Source of the DNA: Corallibacter vietnamensis
GTDB taxonomy: Bacteria > Bacteroidota > Bacteroidia > Flavobacteriales > Flavobacteriaceae
Direction of reading: 5' to 3'
DNA: 64,000 nt
Assembly (NCBI RefSeq): GCF_039537875.1
Contig: NZ_BAABBI010000001.1
Location: 248,001-312,000, forward strand
This document shows, one piece after another, positions 8,213 through 17,600 of this stretch (its first letter is position 1; each line of letters opens with the position of its first letter). The translations under genes and the position numbers were made by a program. Below the pieces are notes generated by a model, which was not told the origin of the DNA, searched no databases, and saw only the letters and a list, made by a program, of their open reading frames with translations.

Positions 8213-9142
8213 CTAAAAATTATAAACTACTTCTAGTTTATAACCTTCTAACGCTTTTTTGGCTTTATTAATATCTTCAGTGAAACCTAAAATATAGCCT
8301 CCACCACCAGAACCACAAAGCTTTAAGTAGTAATCATTGGTTTCTAAACCTTTCTTCCATAGTTCATGAAATTGCTTTGGAATCATTGGTTTAAAATGAT
8401 TTAAAACCACTTTAGACAATTGCTTGGTATTATTAAACAATGATTTAATATCACCTTTTAAGAAGTCTTCAACACAAGCATCGGTATGTTTTATAAATTG
8501 GTCTTTAAGCATATTACGGAAACCTTCTTGTTTCATGTTTTCCATAAAAATACTTACCATAGGAGCTGTTTCTCCTACAACACCACTATCTAATAAAAAG
8601 ACAGCACCTTTACCTTCGGTTTGTTGAGCCGGAATACCAGTCGCTTCAATATTATCTTTTGAATTGATAAGAATTGGCAAACTCAAATAACTGTTTAACG
8701 GATCTAATCCAGAAGATTTTCCATGGAAAAAGGATTCCATTTCAGAGAAAATAGCTTTAAGCTGCAATAACTTTTCACGTGTTAAATTCTCTAAAACGGT
8801 TATTTTATCATGAGCATATTTATCGTAAATCGCTGCAACAAGTGCACCACTACTTCCTACACCATAACCTTGCGGTATAGACGAGTCAAAATACATTCCG
8901 CTGTCAATATCTTGCTTTAACGCTTCAATATCAAAAGTCACTAATTCTGCATCAACTTGCTCTAAATAATCAGCAAATCGTTTTAAAGCATCATTGGATG
9001 CTTTTGCTTCATTAGTAAGCTCTGATGCTACTTTTAAAGCACCATTATAAAAATTATACGGAATAGATAATCCTTTGGAATCTTTAATGATTCCATATTC
9101 TCCAAAAAGTAGGATTTTTGAGTAAAAAAGTGGTCCTTTCAT
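8213..9142 (-). CDS. mvk: mevalonate kinase (GHMP kinase)
   Basis: A 309-residue GHMP-family kinase. It opens with SKILLFGEYGIIKD, the family's first strand. The ATP loop PQGYGVGSSGAL lies at about residues 90-101, and the C-terminal glycine motif CGSGGGGYILGF closes the fold. It would phosphorylate mevalonate in isoprenoid synthesis. GHMP members also include phosphomevalonate and homoserine kinases; mevalonate kinase is preferred because the same transcript carries diphosphomevalonate decarboxylase and a prenyltransferase. The four-helix-bundle cassette separates it from mvaD, with only about 38 bases between the two coding regions. Confidence 0.82.
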   Translation of the reverse strand: MKGPLFYSKILLFGEYGIIKDSKGLSIPYNFYNGALKVASELTNEAKASNDALKRFADYLEQVDAELVTFDIEALKQDIDSGMYFDSSIPQGYGVGSSGALVAAIYDKYAHDKITVLENLTREKLLQLKAIFSEMESFFHGKSSGLDPLNSYLSLPILINSKDNIEATGIPAQQTEGKGAVFLLDSGVVGETAPMVSIFMENMKQEGFRNMLKDQFIKHTDACVEDFLKGDIKSLFNNTKQLSKVVLNHFKPMIPKQFHELWKKGLETNDYYLKLCGSGGGGYILGFTEDINKAKKALEGYKLEVVYNF

Positions 9143-9154
9143 AGTTCAATTGAC

Positions 9155-9539
9155 AATTGATAATGCAAAATTAACAATTATTATCTTTTAGCGCTTTTAA
9201 TTATGCTAATTAATAATCTTAAAATCTCATTAACATCATTCTTAAGACCAAGATAATCAGAATTTTCCAAATAACCAGTAGCTTTTAACAATTCTAACCA
9301 ATACGACGTCTCATTTGCCTCTTTTAAAGCTATTGAAAGTTTATGAATAAAATCTGCTTTACTTTCGGCGTGTTCTGACTCTCTTACATTAGCACCTATT
9401 GATGTGCCTGATTTTAGAAGTTGCTTTGACATAACAAACTCTTTTTCAGAGCTTGATAAAAACTTATAGAGCTCAACAACTTTAATTGCAAACTGAAAAC
9501 TTTTGTGCTTGATAACATTGTCTTTTTTCATTATCAATT
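9155..9539. repeat. AT-rich terminal inverted repeats around the four-helix-bundle gene
   Basis: AATTGATAATG at 9155-9165 is matched in inverse orientation by CATTATCAATT at 9529-9539, 11 of 11 bases, with further loosely matching AATTGA/TCAATT words outside. The right copy contains the start codon of the gene. The repeats bound the extra gene inserted between mvaD and mevalonate kinase. Confidence 0.55.
9181..9531 (-). CDS. four-helix bundle protein (S23/TIGR02436 family)
   Basis: A 116-residue all-helical protein of the family once called S23 ribosomal protein, which is encoded by intervening sequences in some bacterial 23S rRNA genes and as stand-alone genes in many Bacteroidota. The family pattern is clear: KSFQFAIKVVELYKFL, then LLKSGTSIGANVRESEHAESKADFIHKL, then ANETSYWLELL. 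The function is unknown. The ATG at 9531 is chosen over an upstream TTG because MKKDNVIKHKSF is the typical start. The gene has nothing to do with isoprenoid synthesis yet sits inside that operon between AT-rich inverted repeats, which suggests a mobile or formerly mobile cassette. Confidence 0.85.
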   Translation of the reverse strand: MKKDNVIKHKSFQFAIKVVELYKFLSSSEKEFVMSKQLLKSGTSIGANVRESEHAESKADFIHKLSIALKEANETSYWLELLKATGYLENSDYLGLKNDVNEILRLLISIIKSAKR

Positions 9540-9547
9540 ATCCATTT

Positions 9548-10633
9548 TCAATTATTAATTTCTTGAGCCCCAAAACCAATTTGGTCGCAAATATATTCGC
9601 CATTTTTACAATATGCAACTAATTCGTTTTCAATAAAGTTAAGAATTTCTACTTTTTCAGATTCTGGATATAATATATGAACATTAGCACCTGCATCTAA
9701 CGTAAAACCAATATGCAAACCTGTATTTTCTCTAAATTTCCAAATACGATTAATTACTTCTAGGGTGTTTGGTTTCATTAAAATGTAATACGGATTGCTA
9801 GTCATCATCATCGCGTGCAAGGTTAACGCTTCGCTTTCCATGAGGTTGATAAATCTCTTTAAATCACCAGTTTCTAGAATTGGTTTTAGCTTTTCAAGAT
9901 TATCATGAGCTTGCTGAAAACGACTTGCTGCATACGGATGATTATGCATTAAATTATGACCAACGGTACTACTTACTTGTTTTTCGCCTTTATCAATCAA
10001 CAAGATGGTATCTTGATAGTTTTTAAAATGGTCGTGAACCGCATAAGGATATTTCACTCCAAACAAATCACTGCTTTCAGCTACGTGTTTTGTGTGTCCC
10101 CAAACAATTAAATCGCCTTCTACACTTCTGCATGCCGAACCAGAACCTAAACGCGCCAAAAACGATGCTTTTTGATTAAAAAACGTATTAGACATTTCTA
10201 CATTAATCAGTTTTTCAACACTCATTAAACACAATGCCAAAGCACTCATTCCTGAAGCAGATGATGCAATTCCTGAACTATGCGGAAACGTGTTTTTTGT
10301 TTCAATAGTAAAATGAAAATCCTTTAAAAACGGCACATATTGCTCAACACGCTTAAAGAATGTTTCAATTTTTGGTTTAAAAGCATCTTTTTTTTCACCA
10401 TCTAAAAACACATCAAACGAAAAATCGCTAATTGCCTCCTTTTGCTTGTATGATAGTGTTGTTATGGTTTTGCATTGACTTAACGTAAAACTTATAGATG
10501 GATTCTCTGGAATTTGCGGATCGCGTTTTCCCCAATATTTCACCAAGGCAATGTTACTAGGCGATTCCCAAGTGACTTTTCCTTGTTTTAAAGTGTTTGT
10601 ATAGGGCTTTGGAATAAAATCTTGTTCGGTCAT
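9548..10633 (-). CDS. mvaD: diphosphomevalonate decarboxylase
   Basis: A 361-residue GHMP-fold enzyme that makes isopentenyl diphosphate from mevalonate diphosphate with ATP. Diagnostic segments are SPSNIALVKYWGKRD (about 24-38), NPSISFTLS, and the phosphate loop HSSGIASSASGMSALAL (about 118-134). GFTLDAGANVHILYP near residue 310 carries the conserved catalytic Asp region. It starts the isoprenoid part of the minus-strand operon, ten bases after the DUF1697 gene. Its presence means the organism makes isoprenoids by the mevalonate route. Confidence 0.92.
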   Translation of the reverse strand: MTEQDFIPKPYTNTLKQGKVTWESPSNIALVKYWGKRDPQIPENPSISFTLSQCKTITTLSYKQKEAISDFSFDVFLDGEKKDAFKPKIETFFKRVEQYVPFLKDFHFTIETKNTFPHSSGIASSASGMSALALCLMSVEKLINVEMSNTFFNQKASFLARLGSGSACRSVEGDLIVWGHTKHVAESSDLFGVKYPYAVHDHFKNYQDTILLIDKGEKQVSSTVGHNLMHNHPYAASRFQQAHDNLEKLKPILETGDLKRFINLMESEALTLHAMMMTSNPYYILMKPNTLEVINRIWKFRENTGLHIGFTLDAGANVHILYPESEKVEILNFIENELVAYCKNGEYICDQIGFGAQEINN

Positions 10634-10642
10634 TATCTCTAA

Positions 10643-11167
10643 TTATTCCGACAAAGATAACAACTTTAGCATTGTTTTATAGTTTCTAGCAGTTGCTGTG
10701 ACATTTAATTTCTTTTCGAAGAAATTATTGTTGTATTTGGTTTTCCCATAACCTGTGAAACAGTAAAAATAAATACAGTTTTTGGCTATTGAAACTTCAT
10801 CGTTTGGGTATTTTATTTCTGCAACAGCATCAATCAATTCTTGTTTTGGCGCATCATATAATAATGAGAAGTAACTGTTTTGCTTTTTTTCTTCAGAAAA
10901 AGGACAATCATTAAAAATTTGTCGCAGTACTTTAGGCGTTATTACCAAAACAGGCACATCAAAGCCAAAATGATTTTTTATAGCAACTTCTATTTGATTT
11001 TTAAGTATTTCAGCAGATGCAGCCGCATCAAAAATGACGTTACCTGTCTGAATATAAGTTTGCACATTTTCTAAACCAGAATCTGTTAATAGTGCACGTA
11101 ATTCTGCCATCGGGATTTTCTTGTGTCCCGATACATTAATACCACGAAGTAGTGCTATATATTTCAT
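10643..11167 (-). CDS. DUF1697 family protein
   Basis: A 174-residue protein with the DUF1697 start pattern: YIALLRGINVSGHKKIPMAELRALL, then VQTYIQTGNVIFDA. The family is widespread and small, and no reaction is established that I know of. It lies ten bases upstream of mvaD on the same strand, so it is probably co-transcribed. A perfect 7-bp hairpin (11177-11194) belonging to the DUF559 cassette lies ten bases upstream of its start codon and would be in its leader. Confidence 0.85.
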   Translation of the reverse strand: MKYIALLRGINVSGHKKIPMAELRALLTDSGLENVQTYIQTGNVIFDAAASAEILKNQIEVAIKNHFGFDVPVLVITPKVLRQIFNDCPFSEEKKQNSYFSLLYDAPKQELIDAVAEIKYPNDEVSIAKNCIYFYCFTGYGKTKYNNNFFEKKLNVTATARNYKTMLKLLSLSE

Positions 11168-11176
11168 AATTTATTT

Positions 11177-11208
11177 CCCTCCTAGAAAGGAGGGATTAAG
11201 GGAGGTGT
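11177..11208. repeat. left inverted repeat of DUF559 cassette (hairpin plus G-rich tail)
   Basis: CCCTCCT (11177-11183) and AGGAGGG (11188-11194) form a perfect hairpin with an AGAA loop, followed by ATTAAGGGAGGTGT. The same hairpin-plus-GGTGT arrangement appears in inverse orientation at the other end of the DUF559 gene. The DUF559 stop codon lies in the loop. Confidence 0.65.
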
Positions 11209-11577
11209 ATTATTTTCTTCAAATTTAAGAATATAATCTTCAATTGCTCTAATAACATTATCAATATCATTCATGATTTGAAAATCAGAAAAACGCAAAA
11301 CATAAATTCCTAAATCATTCAATCGTTTTGTCTTTTTCACATCCTTTTCATAAACCTCTAATATTTCGTGGGAATATCCATCACACTCTATAGCTAGTTG
11401 TAATTTATTTCAAAAGAAATCAACGATGTATTCATCAATAGGCTTTTGTCTGTGAAAATCATATCCATACATCTGGCTTCTGCGTAAATAAGTCCAAAGT
11501 TTAATTTCTGACTTTGTTGCGTTATTCCGAAGTTGCCTTGCTAATTCTTTAAGTTTTGGATTGTAATAAATTTTCAT
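11182..11577 (-). pseudogene. DUF559 endonuclease-like gene interrupted by an in-frame TGA
   Basis: Read through, the frame gives about 131 residues of a clear DUF559 protein (restriction-endonuclease-like fold related to very-short-patch repair nucleases). It has MKIYYNPKLKELARQLR, LWTYLRR, then FHRQKPIDEYIVDFF, a stop, then LQLAIECDGYSH. The stop is TGA at 11410-11412, codon 56. Family members usually have Cys there (VDFYC), so a single base change from TGT or TGC explains it. Both catalytic segments (the D of YIVDF and the E.DG motif) remain but lie on opposite sides of the stop. The C-terminus (NTPPLIPPF) is encoded by the flanking repeat. Confidence 0.85.
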
Positions 11578-11596
11578 TCGAAACTAATTTATATGA

Positions 11597-11632
11597 ACAC
11601 ACCCCAAATCCCCTCTTTTTAGAGGGGACTTT
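11597..11632. repeat. right inverted repeat of DUF559 cassette (hairpin plus G-rich tail)
   Basis: TCCCCTCT (11609-11616) and AGAGGGGA (11621-11628) form an 8-bp hairpin with a TTTT loop. On the minus strand it continues as TTTGGGGTGTGT, echoing the left repeat's ATTAAGGGAGGTGT. On the plus strand it is followed by a seven-T run, so it could also end plus-strand transcription. The stop codon of the flavoprotein gene (11619) lies inside it. Confidence 0.6.
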
Positions 11633-12848
11633 TTTTGGCTATCGTGTTTGCGGCAATAAAAGCTCCTGTCCAAGCATTTTGGAAGTTAAAGCCGCCTGTA
11701 ATGGCATCTATATTGAGTACTTCGCCAGCAAAATATAAATTAGGAACGCGCTTACTTTCAAATGTTTTAAAATTAACTTCTTTTAAATCGATACCACCTG
11801 CAGTAACAAATTCGTCTTTAAACGTGCTTTTTCCATTGACATCAAAAACAGCTTGTGTTAACTGCTCTGTAAGACTGTCTAATTCTTGCTTATTTACATC
11901 TGCCCAACGTGTATCTTGAGTCATACCAGACGCTAAAACCAATTGTTGCCATAAGCGTTTAGGCAATTCAAACTGTGGTAATTTATAAACTAGTTTTTTA
12001 CCAAAATCGTGTTTGATAGCTTTGAGATGATCTAAACAACTCTCAAAACCTTGCTTTATAAAATTAATTTCAATTTGAAATTTGTAATCCATTTTTGCTA
12101 ATTCCACTGCGCCAAAAGCCGATAATTTTAAAATAGCAGGCGCACTCATTCCCCAATGTGTAATAAGCAAAGGTCCTTGCGATGATAAATCGGTTTTTAA
12201 TATGTTAACTTCTACATCTTGAGCAACAACTCCTGGAATGTTTTTGATGCGTTTATCATTAATATTAAATGTAAATAGTGACGGAACAGGCTGCACAATC
12301 GTATGACCTAATTGAGATATTAGTTTCCAGAATTTCACGCTACTTCCTGTGGCTACAAGTAGCTTTTCGCATTGAAAATTGGTGTCTTTTGTTTTAATTT
12401 GAAATACCTCTTGCGCTTCTAAAATTTCAATATCCTGAACATTTTGGCTGTACAAAACGTCTATTTGAAGTTTTTGGGCTTCGTTTAAAAAACAGTCTAT
12501 AATGGTTTGCGACGAATCGGTTACTGGAAACATACGACCATCTTCTTCTATCTTTAATGCCACACCACGTTTATCAAACCACTCAATGGTATCACCTGTC
12601 ATAAACTGATGAAAAGGTCCTAACAACTCCTTTTCGCCTCTTGGATAATTATTTACCAATTCCTGCGGCATGAACTCTGCATGCGTTACATTACAGCGAC
12701 CACCTCCAGAAATTTTCACCTTTTGTAGGCCTTCTTTATTTTTTTCAAGAATGCAGATATTGAGCTTTGGGTTTTGCTCCGCACAATTAATAGCCGCAAA
12801 AAAACCTGCTGCACCACCTCCAATTATTATAACGTCGTAATGTTTCAT
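11619..12848 (-). CDS. HI0933/YhiN-type FAD-dependent oxidoreductase
   Basis: A 409-residue flavoprotein of the BaiN/YhiN family. The Rossmann motif IIGGGAAGFFAA is at residues 8-19 and the family's second FAD motif ISGGGRCNVTH follows. A C-terminal AGEVLNIDAITGGFNFQNAW segment completes the FAD site. The family's physiological reaction is mostly unknown; one gut member reduces bile-acid intermediates. The start codon shares one base with the stop of the thioesterase gene, so the two are coupled. The last residues, KKSPL, are encoded by the right repeat of the DUF559 cassette, so the native C-terminus was probably changed when the repeat arrived. Confidence 0.88.
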   Translation of the reverse strand: MKHYDVIIIGGGAAGFFAAINCAEQNPKLNICILEKNKEGLQKVKISGGGRCNVTHAEFMPQELVNNYPRGEKELLGPFHQFMTGDTIEWFDKRGVALKIEEDGRMFPVTDSSQTIIDCFLNEAQKLQIDVLYSQNVQDIEILEAQEVFQIKTKDTNFQCEKLLVATGSSVKFWKLISQLGHTIVQPVPSLFTFNINDKRIKNIPGVVAQDVEVNILKTDLSSQGPLLITHWGMSAPAILKLSAFGAVELAKMDYKFQIEINFIKQGFESCLDHLKAIKHDFGKKLVYKLPQFELPKRLWQQLVLASGMTQDTRWADVNKQELDSLTEQLTQAVFDVNGKSTFKDEFVTAGGIDLKEVNFKTFESKRVPNLYFAGEVLNIDAITGGFNFQNAWTGAFIAANTIAKKSPL

Positions 12849-13714
12849 TAGCTATTTAATGGACGCATTAATCCTTCTTGAGCCACTGAAGCTACAAGTT
12901 TTCCGTCGCGTGTAAAAATGTTTCCTTTGGCAAATCCGCGTGCATTTGAGGTATTAGGCGATTCAATAGAATACAGCAACCAATCGTCAAAATCAAAATC
13001 TCTAAAATACCACATAGAGTGATCTAAACTAGCGGTTTGCGTATTTCCCCAATGTGCTTTACTAGCGTGACGATTCATTGCAGCAGCCAGAATATTATAG
13101 TCTGAAACATAGGTTAGAATTTGCTGCTTTGATGCTAAATTCAAATTACTTGTGTCACCTTTTAATTTAAACCACACGTTTGTAAAAGGTGGTAAATCTT
13201 CTTTATTAAACGGATTTACAACCTCAACAGGTTTAAACTCAATTGGGCGTTCAATTTCAATAAATCCTTTAGTTTTTTTAGGAATCGCATCGCCAAATTG
13301 CCCTAGCATATCAGTCCAACTCATTAGTTCTTCTGGTTGCTTTACCTTGGTATTTATATCAATTTGATGATTATAACCATCTTCTTTTTTATGAAACGAT
13401 GCCGAAAGAATAAAAATGGTTTTTCCGTTTTGGTCTGCTGTGACACGACGTACCGAAAAACTTCCGCCATCTCTCACCAAAGCCACATTATAAATTATAG
13501 GAAGTTCTAAATTTCCTGCTTCTAAAAAATACGCATGCATAGAGTGCAAAACTCTATTATTAGTTATGGTTTGTGAAGCTGCATTAATGGCCTGCGCCAA
13601 AACCTGACCACCAAACACATTTGGGCTTCCTACGGTTTTATTATACCCTTGAAATTGATTTTCGGTTATACTTTCTAAATTTAAAAGATGTAATAAATCA
13701 TCAACTGAAGTCAT
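12848..13714 (-). CDS. tesB: acyl-CoA thioesterase II (TesB family)
   Basis: A 288-residue double-hotdog thioesterase hydrolysing acyl-CoA to free fatty acid and CoA. It shows the TesB pattern: VFGGQVLAQAINAA in the first hotdog, HSMHAYFLEAGN, RDGGSFSVRRVTADQ, and in the second hotdog SLDHSMWYFRDFDFDDWLLYSIESP. The last segment carries the catalytic Asp seen in Escherichia coli TesB. It is the first gene of a two-gene unit with the flavoprotein. A CAAAACTA (TAGTTTTG on the coding strand, matching TAnnTTTG) at 13742-13749 is a possible -7 box, but no matching -33 box is evident. Confidence 0.9.
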   Translation of the reverse strand: MTSVDDLLHLLNLESITENQFQGYNKTVGSPNVFGGQVLAQAINAASQTITNNRVLHSMHAYFLEAGNLELPIIYNVALVRDGGSFSVRRVTADQNGKTIFILSASFHKKEDGYNHQIDINTKVKQPEELMSWTDMLGQFGDAIPKKTKGFIEIERPIEFKPVEVVNPFNKEDLPPFTNVWFKLKGDTSNLNLASKQQILTYVSDYNILAAAMNRHASKAHWGNTQTASLDHSMWYFRDFDFDDWLLYSIESPNTSNARGFAKGNIFTRDGKLVASVAQEGLMRPLNS

Positions 13715-13854
13715 AATTTACTTATTTACTGTAAGTGTTTTCAAAACTATAAAATACTAACGGGTTTACACACATTTTAGGGATAGTTTAAGATTGAATA
13801 TTTTCTTTTTATTTATAAAAACAGTATACTTCAACTTATTAAATATAGCTTTTT

Positions 13855-14667
13855 ATGACATCTAATTTATTAAAATTCACAGGTTTATTTTTTATTCTTT
13901 TATCATGCAACACTGGCAAACTTAATGTCATAGGCGATATAGCAAATAGCTTAAAAGAAGTTTCTGCTGCTGAATATATTTCAAGCTCTAATTTGATTTG
14001 GGTTATTGAAGACGCCGGCAATAAAAATAATTTATACGGACTTAACCTAAACGGAAACATTATAAAAGACATAGATATAAGTAACGCTGAAAACATTGAC
14101 TGGGAAGATCTTACATCAGATAGCGATGGAAATATTTATATAGGTGATTTTGGTAATAATAAAGGAAAACGTAAAACATTTACTATATACAAAGTAAAAA
14201 ATCCAGCCAATATAGTAGATAAAACCACTGCTGAAATTATAACCATTGAAATGCCTAAAAAATTGAAAGATGAAGATTATGAATCTTTCTTTTTACTCAA
14301 CAATTATTTTTACTTATTTACCAAAGAATCGGGTTCGTTTAAAGTTGTAAAAGTGGCTAATAAAATTGGCAAACAAAAAGCCGAGTTAGTTACAGAGTTT
14401 AATCTAGAAGGTAAGCACAACAAAATAACATCGGCTGATATTAGCAACGACGGAAAAACAGTCATTTTATTAAACCACGATAAACTTTGGAAAATTTCAG
14501 ATTTCACCGCTGATAATTTCTTTAAAGGTCATATTGAAATTGTTCCGTTTGGACATAACTCACAAAAAGAAGGCATTTGTTTTAAAACAAATAATACCAT
14601 TCTTATTACCGATGAAAGACAAGGCAGCGATGGCGGAAATATTTATAGTTTAAAACTTCAACCCTAA
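13855..14667 (+). CDS. predicted lipoprotein with beta-propeller-like repeats
   Basis: A 270-residue protein with a lipoprotein signal ending in the lipobox FILLSC, so it is probably anchored in a membrane facing the periplasm or surface. The rest is strand-rich with recurring Asp/Asn/Gly turns (SDSDGNIYIGDFGNN, SNDGKTVILLN, TDERQGSDGGNIYSL), as expected for a beta-propeller of the SdiA-regulated or NHL kind. No catalytic motif is visible and I do not assign a function. It is transcribed divergently from the thioesterase gene, and its 3' end overlaps the convergent phosphatase gene by 18 bases. Confidence 0.7.
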   Translation: MTSNLLKFTGLFFILLSCNTGKLNVIGDIANSLKEVSAAEYISSSNLIWVIEDAGNKNNLYGLNLNGNIIKDIDISNAENIDWEDLTSDSDGNIYIGDFGNNKGKRKTFTIYKVKNPANIVDKTTAEIITIEMPKKLKDEDYESFFLLNNYFYLFTKESGSFKVVKVANKIGKQKAELVTEFNLEGKHNKITSADISNDGKTVILLNHDKLWKISDFTADNFFKGHIEIVPFGHNSQKEGICFKTNNTILITDERQGSDGGNIYSLKLQP

Positions 14668-17600
14668 TCCAAAAGCAAATCTGAAACCATCATCACTATG
14701 AAATAGTGAAAAATCACCTGTGAATAATTCGGCTGCAATTAGTAAAAATCCGCCACCATAAGCGTTGTGCCATTTATCTGACGGATCATTTTTAAGCCAA
14801 ACACGGCCGTAATCAAAACCACCATAAACACCTAAATTTATTGGCACAATACCGGTTTTCATTTTACTGAACATATATCTAACATCTGTTAATTGATAGT
14901 AAGAATCCTTTCCTGTAAAACGCTGATTTCTGTATCCTCTTAAACCATCATTTGCTCCAATTGATGCCGCTTGATAAAACTCATAGCCATCTCCTAAAGT
15001 AATCTGTGACTTTAATTTTGTAGCTAAAACCAATTTCCCTTGAGGCTCTAATTTAAAATCAAAACCTAGATCTGGAATGATGTATCCAAAGCTATTAGAG
15101 TTATCTAGATTGGTCTTATACCCTACTTGAAAATTAGCATGCATTCCTAATGAAGGAAAAGCCGTGTTGTTTTTATTTTCAAAATGATAAGAAACCTCTG
15201 CTCCAAAGAAATTATTATTGTTTTCAATTACGTTTGAAAGGTAATATGTATTGATAAATCTATTATAAGTTTGTTCTACTTCAATAGCTTCATAGCTTAA
15301 TGTAAGTTTAAATTGACCGTCTAAATTTCCTTTATAAATTAGTGAAGGTGCGATTCTTATAGTACTTAACTTTACGCGATTATAATCTCTATCAAAAACC
15401 TCATCGTTTTCAGCATTTGGGTTTATTGTTTCGTTACCATATCCAAAAAAGTTGATACTATAATTAGGACTTGTAAACACCGCGTTTAAGCCTAGATTAA
15501 AACTACCTAACACATTAGCAAACTCACCTTGATATGTTAAGTTATATCCGCTAGTAGCAGCATAAAAAGCTGCTGATAATTTATGTTGTGAACTAAAAGG
15601 GTTTCTGTTAAAACCATTTACGGTATAGGTATCTGTAAAACCAAATTTGAAACCGTCATCTGGATTAAACCCTAAAATAGGATACACCTGGTTATTGTTA
15701 TATTTAAGTTTTTTATAGGCATAAGCGTTGATATCATAATCATCCGTCAATCTTACTTTTCCTTTATTGGTTTTAAACGTGTTCTTTTTTGATTTATAAT
15801 CATAAACCTTAACACGTTTACCGTTTTCAATATTATATATATCATTGTTTTGACCACCAATAAGTTTTACTGGAATAAGTTTATCACCTTGACCATAAAC
15901 ATGCAGTACATCGTCATCATCTAGTGCATATAACCAAATATCTTTTGTTTCCTCTTTGGCATAAGTTCGCTCATGAAAAACATCAGCTTTTTTGTCGTCT
16001 TTAATTCTATAGGCTGTAATTTTTGTTTGACCATTAGGTAAACGCTCTATATCAAACCAATCATCTTTGTCTGTTCCTTTTACAACAGCTATTTTGTTTA
16101 TAATTTTATAGTACCTATCTGATATATTCTGAAGATTATTTCGTCTTGCCTTAAGTTTAGATTTGATGTCTTCTAGAGTTTCATCATGTAGTTCTTGAGG
16201 TATAAAAGCAAAAGCTTCTTCAATAACATCATCTGTTAAGTTTGTTGTTATGGCTTTTACTTGTTCGTCCCAAACATCTTTAGTTGATTGACTTATTAAT
16301 GCCATATCAAGTGGATAAGGTGATAAATTGAACCATTTTGGGCTTCTTAAATTATCATCATAAGACTGTAACATTCTTCCTGCCGGAACTAATCTAGATC
16401 CTAAACCAAGCATAAAACCATCAGCCATTTTTGAAAAAACCTGATCACGGTCTCTAGGAACTGGCTGATAAATTGTTTTCCCATCTTTTTTTGTTGTTGC
16501 CCAACGCCATTGATCTTGATGTCTGTCCCAATCTCCTATAAGCATATCAAATAGACGCGCACGAACATAAGCCGGTTCATTTATTACTACATCTTCATCA
16601 GATCTAATTTCATTAAGTAAATCGTCTGTTCCAATAAGCTCATCAGAATAGGCAAAACTTTTTTGATATCCATGATCATCACCTGCATGTTCTTCTATCA
16701 TATAAAGTTCATCGCCAAATGTATCATTATAAACTCCTATTGTTTCTTGATGTGGCACATAATACAATGTTGGGTTAGTATGTAAAACGCCAACAGCATC
16801 AGACAATGTTGCTGTTACAAAAGGCGCATAAGGATAAGACCCTGTAAACACGTAACGAATTAAATCTTGAGCAGCTGTATTTGTAAATTGTCCTTCAATA
16901 TATTGATCCTTAAAAGCAAAGGCTTGAATATAGTTTAATGCATTTTTTCTTAAGCCTCTCATAACATATTCTCTTCCTGTAGAATCTGCCAGTCGTAATG
17001 AATTAGATTGTGTTCCGCCTCCTTTTCTTATGGGCTTTAATCCGCCAAAAAGTGTATCAAGCATAACGGTTTTCACCTTAATAGGAGTTGCATATTCTTT
17101 TGAATATCTATCTCCCCATAAAAACCTATAAAACTTACCTTTATCTGCCTCTGGCTTGGTATAAATAGATGCCATAGTTTCTGTAGACACATCTTGTTTG
17201 TAGGTATTGTTAGGGTTATCTCTTTTAGCATACACCTCTTTTTTGTATAAAGTATCTTCTGTTTTGGCTGCTATAAATGAAACCGAAGAAGAACCATCTT
17301 TATAAACATCTAACCTAGCAAATCCTGACTCACTTGATGAAAACAAGCCACTACCCACATTTCTTGTTGGTGTTGACTTGGATCCTGAACCACTAATAAT
17401 TTGCGTTAAATTATCCTCTACTAAATACTGTAAATTATGATCGTGCCCGGAAACAAAAATCACATGATTATTCTCTTGAGCAATTGTAATAATTCGTTTT
17501 CTTAATTCATTATAGCGTTTATTTTGAATATCTTCAGGACTAACACCTGTGGTTTTTCGCAATAGATTTTTTAAAGTTCCCAAAACAGGAATTGGTTTCA

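Noticed and set aside
9181..9531. ribosomal protein S23
   Set aside because: The old family name is misleading; no ribosomal gene context exists and the family is now described simply as a four-helix bundle.
11635..11919. 94-residue plus-strand frame opposite the flavoprotein gene
   Set aside because: It is antisense to conserved FAD-binding sequence and has no signal or family match.
13839..14096. 85-residue minus-strand frame opposite the lipoprotein gene
   Set aside because: It is antisense to a convincing lipoprotein gene on the plus strand and only mirrors its composition.
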